The translations under genes and the position numbers were made by a program. Under the pieces are notes generated by a model. It saw nothing but the letters and a program-made list of their open reading frames with translations. It searched no databases and was not told the origin of the DNA. Of a stretch of 64,000 nucleotides of DNA, positions 1 through 13,372 are shown one piece after another. The stretch's first letter is position 1. Every line of letters begins with the position of its first letter. The stretch is from Hyparrhenia diplandra (lineage: Eukaryota; Streptophyta; Magnoliopsida; Poales; Poaceae), in NCBI GenBank assembly GCA_015847255.1, contig JADLZK010010457.1, positions 248,001 through 312,000 of the forward strand, in the 5' to 3' direction.

Positions 1-61
1 AAAGACGTCCGGCTGGTCCGAGAGTTGCACTAGATCCAGCATGTCGCAAAGGACATCAAAT

Positions 62-3000
62 TCAGCCAGCGGGGGCAGTAGATAGACCCCCTCTGATGTG
101 GAGCACCCAGGAGTCATCCTGCAGGGCCTGAGCCACACTCGTCCCCCACCTCCGAGAGCTGACTGCTGCGAACACCATCGGCGCAATGGAGCGGATGCAT
201 GCTCCATCAATCCAGCAGTCAGTCCAGAAAAGCGTCGATTCCCCGTTGCCCAGCCTGATGCGGGTCGCAGCTTGGAAGAGCACGAGGGCATCATGCTCGG
301 TGGTCGCCGGCCGCTAGCTAGCGCGCGGCGATCACTCAGACCCAGCGGCGTGCGTAGGGCAATGCCCACTCTCCCTTGGTCCGAGATCCCAAGGCCTCCT
401 AGGTATTTCGGGCTACACACCATAGGCCAAGCCACTTTGCACTCGCCACCTGCCACGGCATCACTCCCGCCCGGATGAATGCACAGCCGGAGCCTATCAA
501 TGGCAACGCGAATGGCCCATGGCGAGACAAAGGGCAATAGAGTTGTGAATGGGAATGGCCGAAAGGGTTGCCTTCACCAAGGTTGTCCGACCTACCACAT
601 TGAGCAGGTTACCCTTCCAACCCGGGATGCGTGCCGCCACTTTGTCAATCAAATATTGTTCGTCGGAACGCTTCAGCTTTTGATCGATAAGGGGATCCTC
701 AAGTAGCGGCATGGGAAGTCTTTGCACATGACAAGCCGACACCTCACGAATGCGTTCCAAGTGTTCACCTCGCGGTGCATGGGCGTTGCAACACTTTTCG
801 TCGAGGATGGAGAAGAGCCCGACGCCAGCCCAAAGATGGCAAGCACGGCCGTGGCGACACGCAAAGCTTCTCTCATCCCGACAAAACATGGCGATGTCAT
901 CAGCATAAAAGCCCGACCACGTGTCCCGGCGTAATCGTAAGGGGTGAGGAAACCGCCGCTGCTTTCGGCCAGCCAAGCAATAGATGGTTAAGCACCTCCA
1001 TGGCGAGCACGAACAGCAGGGGTGAGAGGGGGTCTCCCTGCCGCAGGCCATGGGTGTGGCAGACGCGACGACCAGGCCGGCCGTTGAGCAGAATTTTGGT
1101 GCTAGCCGAAGATAAGACAGCTGAGATCCAATTACGCCATCTCCTGCCAAAGCCCACGTGCTGAAGCACGTCCAGGAGAAAAGGCCAGGCCACTATATCA
1201 AACGCTTTTGCAATGTCAATTTTTAGCAGAATACAGGGTTGCTTGCTAGCATGGATCGGCCTGGAAGAGATTTGAACTTCTCTAAAATTGTCATGAATGC
1301 TGCGTCCCTTGATGAATGCCGACTGATTTTTAAGCACCAATCGATCCGTGACCAAAGCCAGGCGGCTGGCTAAACATTTGGTGACAAGTTTGCCAAAGCT
1401 GTGAATAAGACTGATAGGATGGTAGTCACGGATTTCCTCGGGGTGATCAACTTTCTTGAGCAAGACCATGAACGCATCATTCAGGTGATGGAAGCTCCTA
1501 AAATCCTGGGCCCAAAAAGCATTGAACGCATTCATCACATCAGTTTTGATAATGGCCCATACGAGACTTGTAGAACAGACCCGTAAAACCATCAGGGCCT
1601 GGAGCCCGCTAATTAGGAAGTTCCCTGACCACCTCCAAGACCTCTGATTCAGAAAAAAGATTCTCCAAGCCATCAAGCTCAATAGATGGCAGCCCAATAA
1701 TGGACAAGTCAAGACCCCTTGATCGGGCTAAAATTAGCTCCCAAGATGGTACTGTAATGCTCAAATAAAGCAGTGGCCATGGACTCATCCGTCACCACCT
1801 GAGTGCCGTGCACACGCAGGGTGTCAATCCTATTCCTCCTCGATCGATGGCACGCTTGCAGGTGGTAAAAAACGAAAGTGTTCGTCGCCCTCGGCGGGAA
1901 CCGCCGGGCGCCGATTTGGCCGGCGAAGCGATCGCGAAAGCGAAGTTGAGGCGAGGCCCAAAGATTGAGTGCAGCCCATAGCTCAGACTCCCAGGGGTCA
2001 AGAACTCTGGACTCTCTGGCCTCATCAAACCTAAAAATAACCTCCCTGACCAACGCAAGGTCAAGGCGAATACTGCCGAGTCTCTCATTGCTCCATCTCT
2101 GCGCAGCTCCGGATGCGGTGTTGCGCAACTTATGGTCAAGAAAGCGGAAAGGATCCGACTGCGGTAGCGTGGAGGACCAAGCATTGGCCACCACCTCAAA
2201 GAACCCAGGGATCTTGACCCAAAAGCTCTCAAACCAAAGATGTCTCTTAGCCCCGGACCGGGACATGGAGCTGAAGTAGTAAGGGGCGGTGGTCCGAAAG
2301 CAAATAAGAGAGTGGCTTGAGCACCGGGTTGGGAAAGGCGGAGAACCACTCCCCCGTCGCAAACAGTCTATCAAGCAACTCAAGAGTAGACTGATCTCTC
2401 TCGTTGGACCATGTGAACCGCCGCCCAACCAAGTCGATCTCCTCCAACTGCGCCCTATCAATGAACGCCCTGAACCTCCGCATACCACGGTGATCTAGCC
2501 GCCCATTGCTTTTGTCGGATGCACGGTAAATCATGTTAAAATCTCCATAGACAAGCCAGGCACGGATGGGCCTCCTCAAATGAAGCAACTTCGCACGGGG
2601 AACTCCACTTTGGTCATGTCCGACCGCAGCCCATACACGGCCCGAGATCCACCGTGGGTCAGCCATCGAACCCACCCGGCGGTAGCTGTGCTAAGATGCT
2701 ATAATGATCAACAACAAAGGCGGACATCACCCAGGACTCACGCGCCCAACCCAGCACAATCCCCCCTGAAGCACCGTCAGAGGGCAAGTACACAAAATCA
2801 TATTCCGGACCAAGGAAATCCATTGCCAGATTGTTGTCCAACACAGACAACTTGGACTCCTGCAAACAAACCAACGCCAGCCGGTGAAGGTGGATCAAGT
2901 TCCTGACTACATTCCGATGCACCCGGTCATTGAGACCCCGGCGCGTTCCACACCAAAAGAGGGGTTAAACGAACATTGGGAAACCCGGTTGTGCGACAAA
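62..3000 (-). pseudogene. LINE ORF2: endonuclease plus reverse transcriptase, frameshifted
   Basis: The protein would nick target DNA and reverse-transcribe the LINE RNA. On the minus strand about 2970-2250 reads as an exonuclease/endonuclease/phosphatase fold with LVCLQESKL (catalytic Glu) and a later SDHRPLLL motif. 1712-900 carries the RT N-terminus with RQGDPLSPLLF, and 1150-497, in another frame, carries the YADD catalytic box (FYADDIAMFCR) near 896-907. 283-62 has the conserved LGNGESTLFWTDCWIDG block found downstream of RT in plant LINEs. The parts lie in different frames, so at least three frameshifts are present. I see no RNase H domain inside the window. Identification is firm; exact ends are approximate. 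Confidence 0.85.
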
Positions 3001-5492
3001 GGCGACCGTGAGATCTTTGTTCGGGAAATCTCCTCAGCTAGGCCCTCGGTGTTGAGGCCAATGGTGGAAGATGTTAGAGGCGCCGGATTAAGGAGATCCT
3101 AAGCGGCCGTTTGGCCTGCGACATGCCACCATGAAAGGCGGCCTTAACCTTCTCCTCCACTACGGCTGGAGCCTCCCCCGCGTCCACTTGGACACCAAGT
3201 TTTCGGCGAGGAGAGTTTGGGCCTGCAAGGTGGCGTTTTGCCACTCGGGCGCCAGGTGATCACGGCATTTGTGGCTTCTGTGGTGCGGAGGCTGGAATGC
3301 GTGAATGAATGATGCGGCGCGGCCCCGACTTGATAAGTGGTGTAGCCAGAGGCACGCACACCAGAGCTTCAATCTCTTCTTGCAGGGACCCCTGGCCCTG
3401 ATTAAGTGAAGCGGTGTCGATCTTGTCCTCAGAAGATAGTGGGGGCGGCTCAGAGAGAGGCGCCATCCCTCGGAGGCCGACACAGGGCCGGGGCTGGAGG
3501 GCGGCTCCCCGACGAGCTCCCCCTCGGCGGGGTGACCCACAGTCCCGCGGGGACTGGGTCGGCCGGCGACGGTAGCGGGCGGCGGCAACTATCCGGTGGC
3601 CAAGCCAGCCCCCCATGGGTAGACCGGGGAGCAACACCCGGCAGCGGCGTCAGCGGGCGTGAGAGCGAGGTGAACACGGCAATCAGACCACCAATTAGCA
3701 TGTTGAGCGATGGAGTGCGGGTAGGCGGTAACGCAGCAAGTGTGGGCGCCGGCTAGGAATCGCGCCCGCGAATCCGGCACTCACGGTGGCGCGGTGCACC
3801 CCGGCGATAGAGTACGCAGCATGTCGCGCGGTGACCGGCGTGACCCGACTCGAGCCTCGCTCACATGAGCGGCGGCACAGGGCAAACCCGGCTAGCCCCC
3901 CGGCACCTAGCGCCTTGTGGTAGGAGGCCGGGTGGTCGACGAGGGTGATCCGATAATTACCACTACCCCGAGTCATCGCGGCATCCACGGCGAGGGGGTC
4001 GGGTTGTGCTCATCTTCAAGAGCCCAGGAATCCATGCCATCCCGCCCAGCCCTGCCGTCATCATCACAATCATTTGCTCCATCATCATTTTGATCATCCC
4101 CATCCGCTGGCGGAGCTAGTGGTCGCACCAGCTCAATGTAAACCATCCTGCGATTACACAAGGTATAGCAGGCCGGCGCCCCGGCCAGATCCATCACGGC
4201 AGTTGTAACCGGCTCCTGAATGTACATGAATTGCGTCCCCCGAATGAGACCCGGGTGCCGGCACCATGCCGTAACAAAGAACTCTCTGTCATCATATAGA
4301 GGGGTGTCCCGAAGCTGTGACAACTCCACATTGGAGCATGAGTTCCCTAGAATAGACTGCGCTGTCTCAGCGTCTCGAGCATGCACCGGGACATGACGAA
4401 TGGCGACAAGCACCTTGAACCGGAAAGTTGCAGAACTATGCCAAGTCATTCGACGCCATGGCCGCCAGATGATCGATACACGGCCACCGGGGCAGGAGCG
4501 CAACACATGCTCTCCGTCAACATCATGGCGGAAGCAGACGAGGAAGTCTTCGGGCACATGGCAGCGCACCAGCACCTCATTCGCCATGATGCCAAAGTGG
4601 TTGAGGAGGTGAGTGTACAAGTCGTCCCGGCAGCAGTCCGAAGCGCGACCGCGCCGCGACGTGGCGAGGCGGCAGCAGCGGTGGGGCGATGGCGATGACC
4701 CGGGGCTGCTCCGGCGGTGGTTGCGGTGGAGAGCAATGGTGCTGGACCGAGGGGGATCTCCCGGTGGAGTGGGAGGATCCAGAGTTGACGTCCGCGGGCT
4801 CGGTCGGGACACGGAGGGCGGCCGAGGCGGCACCTCCCTCCATTTGTTGGAAGTCGGGGGAGGCGTGGCGTGGTAAAGCGGATCCCCGCAACGAGCGGGG
4901 ATGGCCGGCCGCGGCGGTAGCGATGGCCCCCCGACAAAGGTAGCACCTCATTTGGATGCAGAGCAAGCGGCCTTGGCGTGGCCCTCGCGCGAGACAATTG
5001 AAGCCACAGGCCAATGAGCTCGGGAGGGACCGCCCACGGTAGGCGTGGCGGCGAGGGATACGGCCATCGCGGCGATTGAGCACGTGAAGAAACCATCCGT
5101 GTCCGTACGCCAGCGAACTAGCGATTCGCGGCGGCGGCCGAGGATGACCCGCCGGGGAGGCGCCAGCCCGTAGGCGGCGCCGCGGCCGCGGCAATCCGTT
5201 ACTGCTGCGCTCACTGGGCTGGCTGCGCATCGCGGGGAACCGAACCACCCCTGCCGTCCTTCGGTGCCGTAGAGCCCGGCGGGGTTTCTTGGATAGCTCA
5301 TAACCTCCTTCCCCTTGCCGGCCCGAAGGGGAGGTCCCCGTCTTCATCATAAATTCATTTGTTGGAGTAAGTACACCTCGAGTCCAGCGAGGGGCCACCA
5401 TGCCCACCGGGACCGTGGCGGTGATCCGCCGAGCCCCACACCGGCAACCTCTTGCTCCATGAGCCGGAAAGGGGGAGCCACCAGCCCGTCAT
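3000..5492 (-). pseudogene. LINE ORF1 (DUF4283 / zinc-knuckle gag-like protein), interrupted
   Basis: ORF1 of plant LINEs is an RNA-binding protein. 4833-3973 on the minus strand is one open frame with the DUF4283-like pattern (NHFGIMANEVLVRCHVPEDF, later FKVLVAIRHVPVHARD) and an acidic Asp-rich tail. Upstream, at about 5000-4920, two adjacent frames together show a double CCHC knuckle (CGFNCLAR... GHAKAAC, then RCYLCRG), so at least one frameshift falls inside the knuckle. The N-terminal part is cut at 5492 by the LTR element and continues at 17391-17501. The stretch 3000-3970 is a Pro/Arg-rich, frame-broken C-terminal part where I recognise no domain. Confidence 0.75.
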
Positions 5493-7254
5493 TGTAAGGA
5501 CCTTGATGTCGCCTAGGAGGCCTAGAGGGGGGTGAATAGGCCTGCACCTTAAAATCACCTGTAAAATCAAACTCGAGCAGTTTTTAGAACAAAAGGATTG
5601 GGATTCGCCACACAAGCTGTCCCTTCCCTCGTTCTCAAGTCAAGGGAGTGAACCCTTGAGATGAGGGTGATTTTCTTGATTTTGAGTGAGGTTACAAACC
5701 TCCCAAGGCTGCCACACAAGTTGGCAGCTCTCAAGGGCGACGCCTTAGCCCGGCTAGGAGCAAGCTCCAAGAGAAACAAACCCTAGAACCGCCGGCCAAA
5801 CGTGAACCAAATGCTCTTTCAAGATGGGGAACTTGTAGATTCGGTCTCCAATCACAGTTTGCTCTCTTTTCCCTCAAGTTTTGATGGTGGGAATCGAAAT
5901 CTAGCTTGGGGAGTGGAGGAGCAACAATGAAGGAGAGAGAGAAGAGCTTTGGTTCTATTCTTCCACGAAAATGAACGTTGGGGAAGAAGAAGTGACCGTT
6001 GGGGGAGGGGTGAAGGGGTATTTATACCGACCGCCCCTAACGGTTAAGTTATCGCGGGCTTGCCTCACTAAACGCGCGTGCGTAACAGCAAAGTGTAAAA
6101 AGTGTCTCTACTGGCTCTTTTGGTCTGTGAGGTGATGTTTTTGGCGAAATTTGGAGGTTTGAGCATTTAGTTCACATGTAGCAAAGGGTTCTAGGATCCC
6201 TCTTAATAGTACGGCATTTCCTAAACTCAAGATTCAAAAGAGAAATGAATTTAAATCACGAGAGTTGGAAACACCACCAAAATGCAACAGGGAAGTCCTT
6301 GAACACGTACATCATCCTCTATCATCTTTGTCTCATTTCTTAGAGCAAATATACCTTGAGCATGTGACTTGAACCATTTCCACAAATATGAGTTTAACTT
6401 AATGGCTTCAAGTCACTTCCACTAATGATTTGATCCTTAACACAATATGACTCCTCATAGCTTGATTAGTTCCTCGACTAAATGCAAGTACTCTCTTCTT
6501 CACCTTAGCCATGGTACCTCTGGGCCCCAAGCCACCGCTTGCCCTTCACCTTCGCTTAGTACCTCGAAGCCCTTTCCTTGCTATCTTCACCTTATCAAGG
6601 CATATTCAAGTCACATCACATTAAGCATCCATTGAATAACCATTTCTTCAACACTTTGATCCTTGCTTGATTATCTTGTAGATATGAATGTTGAGACCAA
6701 TCAAGCTTCGGTTTGACTCACATAGAGACATACATGGATCAACATCAATATGGTCAAGCCAATTCACGGTTCCTTATATCCTATCATTTTGGCTTGACAC
6801 TACAACACTTATTTCAATCTTCTATTCATGGGAAATAAGCCATTATAAAGACCAACCCGATATCATCAACTCTTGTCTCATTTTCCTTTTTGCCAAGTAT
6901 GCTTTCTTTCACATGATGCTTTGATATTCCACAACATATAAGCCATTTCACCGATTCCGATATTCCACAACATATAAGCCATTTCATTGATTCCATTTGC
7001 ATTGTTGTCTTTTGCTTGAACTAGATTGTTTCCATAATCTTTCAATACAACAATACACACTTTGGCTTTGCTTCCATACTATGTGGAATACCATCAAGTT
7101 TGCTTGTTGAACCTTGAATATACTTGTTACTACACAATCCACAAGTATATGCAATAGACTCGATTTCTGTTCAACACTTAGTAAACTTATTAGACCTTTA
7201 ATTATGTTATCATTCAATTCACCAAAACCCACTAAAGGGCTAGATGCACTTTCA
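5493..7254 (-). repeat. 3' LTR of the non-autonomous retrotransposon (internally deleted)
   Basis: 1762 bp, against 2129 bp for the other LTR. The main difference is a deletion of about 350 bp: the sequence at about 15358-15710 of the 5' LTR is absent between about 5590 and 5593. A second, smaller deletion lies near 6075-6090. A duplication of about 33 bp (ATTCCACAACATATAAGCC..., about 6926-6990) is present here once more than in the partner LTR. On the minus strand a TATA-like TATAAATACC lies at 6018-6027. Confidence 0.9.
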
Positions 7255-10200
7255 ATCTCCCCTTTTGGTGATTGATGATAACACAATTAAAGCTTACAAG
7301 AGATTGATAAGCATTAAGATTTTGAATCCTATGATATAGTGAGCTCCCCTAAATGTGTGCAGTGAAGGAATTCAACTTTTGGCCTCAAATGCCAAATGCA
7401 CATATCTAAGATGAAGTGTGGGAACTCTCCTATATCTTAGCATTCGTGGGGTGCAAGGTGTAACATGACAACCGTGATGCTCATGACAGTTCATGCACTC
7501 AAGAAATAAACAATCCACCCGATAAGGCATGAATGTCACACACTAGCATAAATGGTCCTTAAAGAGCATTAATTTAAACTATCATCCTTGCACACACCAT
7601 AAAAATTTTGAAAAAATCTTATATGCCTCTCCTTTACCCCCCCTTTAGAGCCACATATCAATCTCACTTTAAATATTTCTCCCCCTTTGGCATTAATCTC
7701 CAAAAAGGATCTTTCCACCAAAAGGAAGAAATATGATGGTAGACAAGTGAGAGCAAGAGTAGGCAAAGATTTAGCATATAGGATCTCTCTCCTAAATTTT
7801 CTACCAAATAAAGTATGCAACAATTTATGCCAAGATTATTGAGATGTTAGAATATTTAGCTCATACCTCACTAAGATAATAGTTTGAACTTGAGACTAAC
7901 TCATAGTCAGCACCACTAGAGGTATCAACCAAATATCTAATGAAATCTCTAATCACCACCACAAGAACAAACTCATGGTGTGACTCAAACTATTGCATAC
8001 ACATGCACACACTAGCATATAAGGGCCTAGATGCACAAAGGTAGTACAAGATTTCATGGAGTGATATACCTTTGTTCTAAGCCTCACAATCTCTACAAGA
8101 AGATGATTTCAATATTTGAATTTAGTGCTTTGATGGTGCTTTGATGGGACTAGTAATTCTTTTTCATGAGATAATTTTATTTGTGCCCATCTCTCAACAT
8201 CATCATCTTCAAGATATCATTTGAAAGTCCATTGCTAGCTCTTGTTGTCATATTGAGATACTAGTGAAGACATATTTCTTGATAAACCAAATTGAAAGAT
8301 TATCCATGAATACCAACTGAAATAAGATGTTCACAATTTTGACACCACTTGAAAAGAGTCTTCATATGGTTTTTAGGAAGGTTTGCAATGTTTTGGTTGT
8401 CAACAGATTGCTCGGGGCCATAGAATGAGTATATATGCACCCAAAACCAAAACTAGTCATTAGAGTTCAAAAACCAGCTGTCATGACCTGTACGGGTGCG
8501 TAATCGCTTTTTTGTGCGGCACGCCGCAACTCACAGAGACAAAGACAGTGTCATCTCACCAAAAATGCCATAACTTTTCACTCGAACTCGATTTCAGTGA
8601 TCTCGGACTTTTCTCGAAAGCTTATTTCAAGAGCTATCCATACCAACCAATGGCAATCCCAAAGATCAAAAAAGTTTAAGTGTTGTTCTATTTGAAGTAT
8701 CTTCACAAGTTGATGCCAATTGGAATGTATGCTCATATCTCATAGTATCACCTAGAAAAGGCTCACAAAGACAAGAGATAGCATTAAATTGCACAAGCTA
8801 GAGTTTCACAACAAGTGACTGTTTGGATGTGGACGGCATGGTGAGTCATAATTGTAAAACCTCATAACATAGACTAAATTCCCCCTTGTTGATAGTGCAT
8901 ACATATATATGTGGAAGGCAAAAACATATGCACTTTTGGTCAATTAAGTCCAAATAAGGGAATTTAAGCTATATTATGGAGAGTAGCTACTAAAGAGGTA
9001 AAATTGCAATCCAAATGAATATGAGAGACAACTTTACCAATTTGGATTGAATTAAGGTAGCATACCCGGGAGAAACTCATTCTCACCATGAGACTACACA
9101 AATCACTAGAAGAAAAGGTTAGTCTCAAAAAGACACAAGGCATAGGATGGCTCCCCCTCAATATGTGCATCAAGTACTTGAATTACTTGTGAAATGCACT
9201 TGAATCGGTTTAAGAGTCAAGAGGAGTTCATCCTATATCTTGGTCAAGGCACAATAAATCTGCAACGATTAAAATTATGCCAAGAGAACATACCACCACC
9301 AAGGTAGATAGGTCACCACATTGATATGACCATTATGAGTGAGATTTCAAATGATTTGGATAGCCATAGTTCTCACTTGATGAAATGTGGTGAATTAGAG
9401 CACTCATGATCATCCAAGCTCCATATATTAGATCCCTAGTGCTTTCTTTACCTAAAGCAGCCCACATAGAGAGCAAAAGGTAAAATTCATGAACTTTGCA
9501 AAATATGAACTAGGAGTTACCACTCTTTGTAGACCAGATCCTGGGTGCTCAATGAGATGGATGAAGAGTACTTGATGAGCTCTAGAGAGAAGAAATAGCA
9601 ATGAAAGTCCACTCTTTAATTATTTTCTCCAACTCTTTCGGATCTAGTTCCACTAGAGGATTGGGGCATTCAACATTTAAACTGGGAGCACTTGGTTTAT
9701 AAAAACTGAGACCTCCTAGAATAATTGTGATGCACTCAAATTATCCAAAGGAACTATCTATCCTCCTTTTCCATGTGTTGGACTGCACATCATACACTTG
9801 AAGAAAACCCGTAGTCACACAAGATTTAGGCTAAGCTCCCCCTAAATTTGTGCATACAAGAGTACACAAAGTCCACTTAAGCACATTAACAATATGAGAT
9901 CAAGGGAGAGTTTTGCACTATACTTCAATAAGACTTCTTCAAGTTGTTTGTAATCCAATAGTCTTGGTTGATCACTTCTTGTTCCAAGTTACTTGCTGCT
10001 GCTTGTAATTTGATTGCAGCTCATTTGGATCCATGTTTAGGGGCCTCCCCTACATCCATGCCCCGACTATACGGTGGGGGCGGCAAGAGCGCCACGCAGG
10101 GTGTAATTGCCGCGGCCACTTGTCTGTCAAGTCAACATGAGATTTTTACTTTCATAGAAACTCTTTTTGATCAAACTGAAGCTTCATAAATGTAATGAAT

Positions 10201-13090
10201 CTTTCATGACCGACTAGAGAGCCAACTCAATCGTGTTGCCACAATGCAATCTAATTCCATTCACGGGTTTTTCAGATTTTGTCATCCTCGTGAGAAACAT
10301 CCACATCTCTCAGACCATTAGCCCAATATGCATAAAATTTGGTAGAGATATTCATCTATGAGTCCTCTAACTCATATCAAAATTTCAACTCATTTGGACT
10401 CCATTCAACCAGTTAAGTCAATCTCCCTACCAACCGTTGAAGTCGAGGAAGTACAAACAAGTTTTAGATTATGTCTTTCTTAGAGACAACTCCATATCTC
10501 CTAGAATACAAGTCCTCTATGCATGAAAATTGGTATAGACCTTCATCTATGAGTTCTCTAACTGCTATATAAATTTTAGCTCATTTGAACTCCATTTGGT
10601 CAGTCAAAACACTTTTCTACCAAAACTGCTCAAATCTGAAACTGCATTGCCGAAATTTGATGTAAATCAACTCAACACGATTTTCTTCCAAATAAATCTT
10701 CATGTCAATTGTTCAGCAACAAGTACTATACATGTATATCATGCTCACAAAGTTTCAGGTCAACTCATCGTTGTTTGATCTTTTGAAACCCATGCTTGAA
10801 GACAGCCAACTCAAAATTCTGAATTTCTCGGACAGATTTGATGATTCACTTCATTGCTCTTCTTCTTGTCCAATCCAATTCAACCTCTAACTTGATCTTG
10901 CCTAACCTGAGATTTTGATCTCATTGGCCTCTAGCAAAAACTCATCTTTCTTAAGGTGAAGAGTAACCTTTAAGCTTGTGATATATGCAATTTGATAAGC
11001 ACAACCTCCTATGAATTTTTCTCGTGAATAAGCTCAAGCACAAGAGGTCATTAGCAACACAAGCACTAGCTTCTCATTTAGTAACCCTTTATATGTGTGG
11101 AAGGTAAGTGGGTCACTAAAAAGAGAAACCTCATAACATGGACTAAATCTCCCTTGATGTCTCATGCACATTATTTTGAGTGGAATGGAAATGTGAATAT
11201 GCATGATTGGTCCATTAAGTCCAAAGGGTAGATTTAAGCCATATTATGGTGAGTGGCTAACATATACAAATCAACTCCAAATCAACTAGAGAGAGAATAC
11301 ATCACATGGTTTTGGACTGATTGTCTTCATATGATAGCACACTCTATTTGAGAGACACATTCTCATATAGTGAGACTACATAAATCACTTAGAGAAAATA
11401 TTAGTCTCACAACTCTAGCCATAGAGCAAATTCCCTTTTTATAAGTGCTCTAAGTATTTGAATTTCTCACATAGCACTTTATTCATTTAAGAACTTGGGA
11501 TTCACACTCTATGTCTAGGTCATGGCAACAATAGAATATCCAAAATGAAATATGCATGCCAAGAGATACTCACAACCATTGTACCATGTAGATGCCCATA
11601 ATGTAAGAATGAGAATTTGGCAATCTACCATATGACAAGATTCCATCGAGCATAAAGGTCTTGAATTGTGAGTGATCAATGGATTTACTTCACTTGAACT
11701 TTGATTCTCTTTGGTCTTCTTCAAATTTGCTTGTATTCTTCATTTCAAAAACCAAGAGTCTAAATCCTTCAAACCAACTCATAGTATGCATGAATGAAGA
11801 GAAACTTTCTTCAACTTGAAATTCTTGATTTGAAGTCCACGGAGGAAACTCAAGTCATCTATGTTGCTTCATGAAGATGATCTATTCAATTCCAATCACA
11901 CTTTTCTTTCATGAACAACCACCAAAGAATATCCTCAAGTGCTTCATTTTCCTAAGTGGCTACACAAGACACAAAGGAGTAAAATTTGAACATAACTTGC
12001 ACTTGAGATTTGGATGTTGCCACCCTTCTTGAATGTAATGAATAAGATGATATCTTCATCTTCACTTTGCTCATATGAAAGTTGTAGGCTTTGTCCTTGA
12101 ATTAGAGTGGAATCAACGGGTTGCCGCAAGCGCATAGGTGCAAAGATTGCTGCTCTCTCCAGTTTTCTTGCCGCTCCTGTAATGTTGCAATAGATGTATC
12201 CGCACCTATACTATATCGTGAGTTGTCGCCGAATTTGGTACAGCAGTAACTTTGAGGATCCTCCACTCCTTTTGGTGAGAACATTTCAACCATTCATGCT
12301 TCCTTAAGTGTCAACTCTCCACCATAATCAAGATTTGATCAGTTCAATCGAAAATGGACCACTTCATCAAAAAAAAATGTAGACCACTTTAGTGAAAATC
12401 GGACAGTGGAAGAAACATTCATAACTTTTGATTCCCAAAGGCTATGAAGGTAAATGAGGACTTGTTAGAAAGCTTATGAAGTCTAGTTTCCAATGCCACT
12501 AGTGTTGATCTGTTAAGCAACTTGGTTATGGATGCACACCAATTTTAGTGCAGACTGGTCAGAATGTTTGCAATCTGCCGATACTCAACTTCAAGTGCAA
12601 AACTGTATCAATCTAAAATATTTCTTGGTACATGCTGCACATGGTATGAAAGCTCATCATGTTAACTTTCAAACCCAATAAACGGATTGTCATTTGCACT
12701 TCCCAAGATGGAGTTATGACTAGATCAATACAATTTGCCACAGGAGGACCAATCAGCAACACGAGGTGGTTCTTCAATACCTACAACATGAATAAGATCT
12801 TGCCCTACTAGAGAGCCATTAAAAGCATCATATGGCAAATGATTCATTTAAACTAAAGGCGCTCTAGCCACTCCTAATAATTCACAAACACACATATATT
12901 TGTAAATTACTAGAGACTACACAAGACAAATGGCTAGCTAAGAAGGGTTAGATACTAGTTACGAGGTGAATATGAAGTTTGAGATATTTCCATTGATTCA
13001 TCTTCGGTCAACCATATAAGAATATAATGTGAAATGATTGATAGCTTGAGTGAGTATTTTCAATTAATCTTGTTCAAGCACCTCAAGCTT
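7255..13090 (-). other. Non-coding internal region of the LTR retrotransposon
   Basis: About 5.8 kb of AT-rich sequence without a plausible long reading frame in any frame, where an autonomous element would carry pol. It contains degenerate internal direct repeats. 8820-9125 resembles 11085-11410 (shared blocks such as CCTCATAACATRGACTAAAT and a MAGTCYAAA..TTTAAGC block). 10300-10430 resembles 10490-10615 (shared TTCATCTATGAGT and CTCATTTGRACTCCATT). The purine tract ACCAAAAGGGGAGAT (minus) lies at about 7255-7270, directly before the 3' LTR. Confidence 0.7.
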
Positions 13091-13372
13091 CATATCACCT
13101 CCAAGTACCTACAACACACATCAAGCACAACTTGGTGGTACCCAAACTAAGTTGGGTCCATCAAGGTTAGTCACAAGAGACTTAGGTATCCAAATGGCCT
13201 TTTGTGCTAGCACGTGGTGAACCAATCACCTCTCTAGCTCAAGTGTCATTTTTGGGTATCCTAAGCATATTTGAATTAATTGACAAGTTGAGCTTAGGAG
13301 TGTTACCCATGGGACAATCCTTACTTAAATGTCCTTTCCTCTACAAGTGTAGCATAGGTGCTCTTATTCTTG

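Larger units (their letters stand above)
1..5492 (-). mobile_element. LINE (L1-type non-LTR retrotransposon), main body, 3' end outside window
   Basis: Reading the minus strand from 5492 down to 1 gives, in order, a gag-like ORF1 with DUF4283-like and zinc-knuckle sequence, an apurinic-type endonuclease, a reverse transcriptase and the C-terminal zf-RVT-type region. This is the usual order of a plant L1-type LINE. All reading frames are broken by several frameshifts, so this copy is dead. The 5' end is missing here and resumes at 17391, because an LTR retrotransposon sits inside ORF1. The 3' end and poly(A) lie beyond base 1. The element is GC-rich compared with the LTR element next to it. 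Confidence 0.85.

Noticed and set aside
3100..5300. Plus-strand open frames across the GC-rich LINE ORF1 region
   Set aside because: They are opposite-strand shadows of the LINE ORF1. The minus strand carries the recognisable domain.
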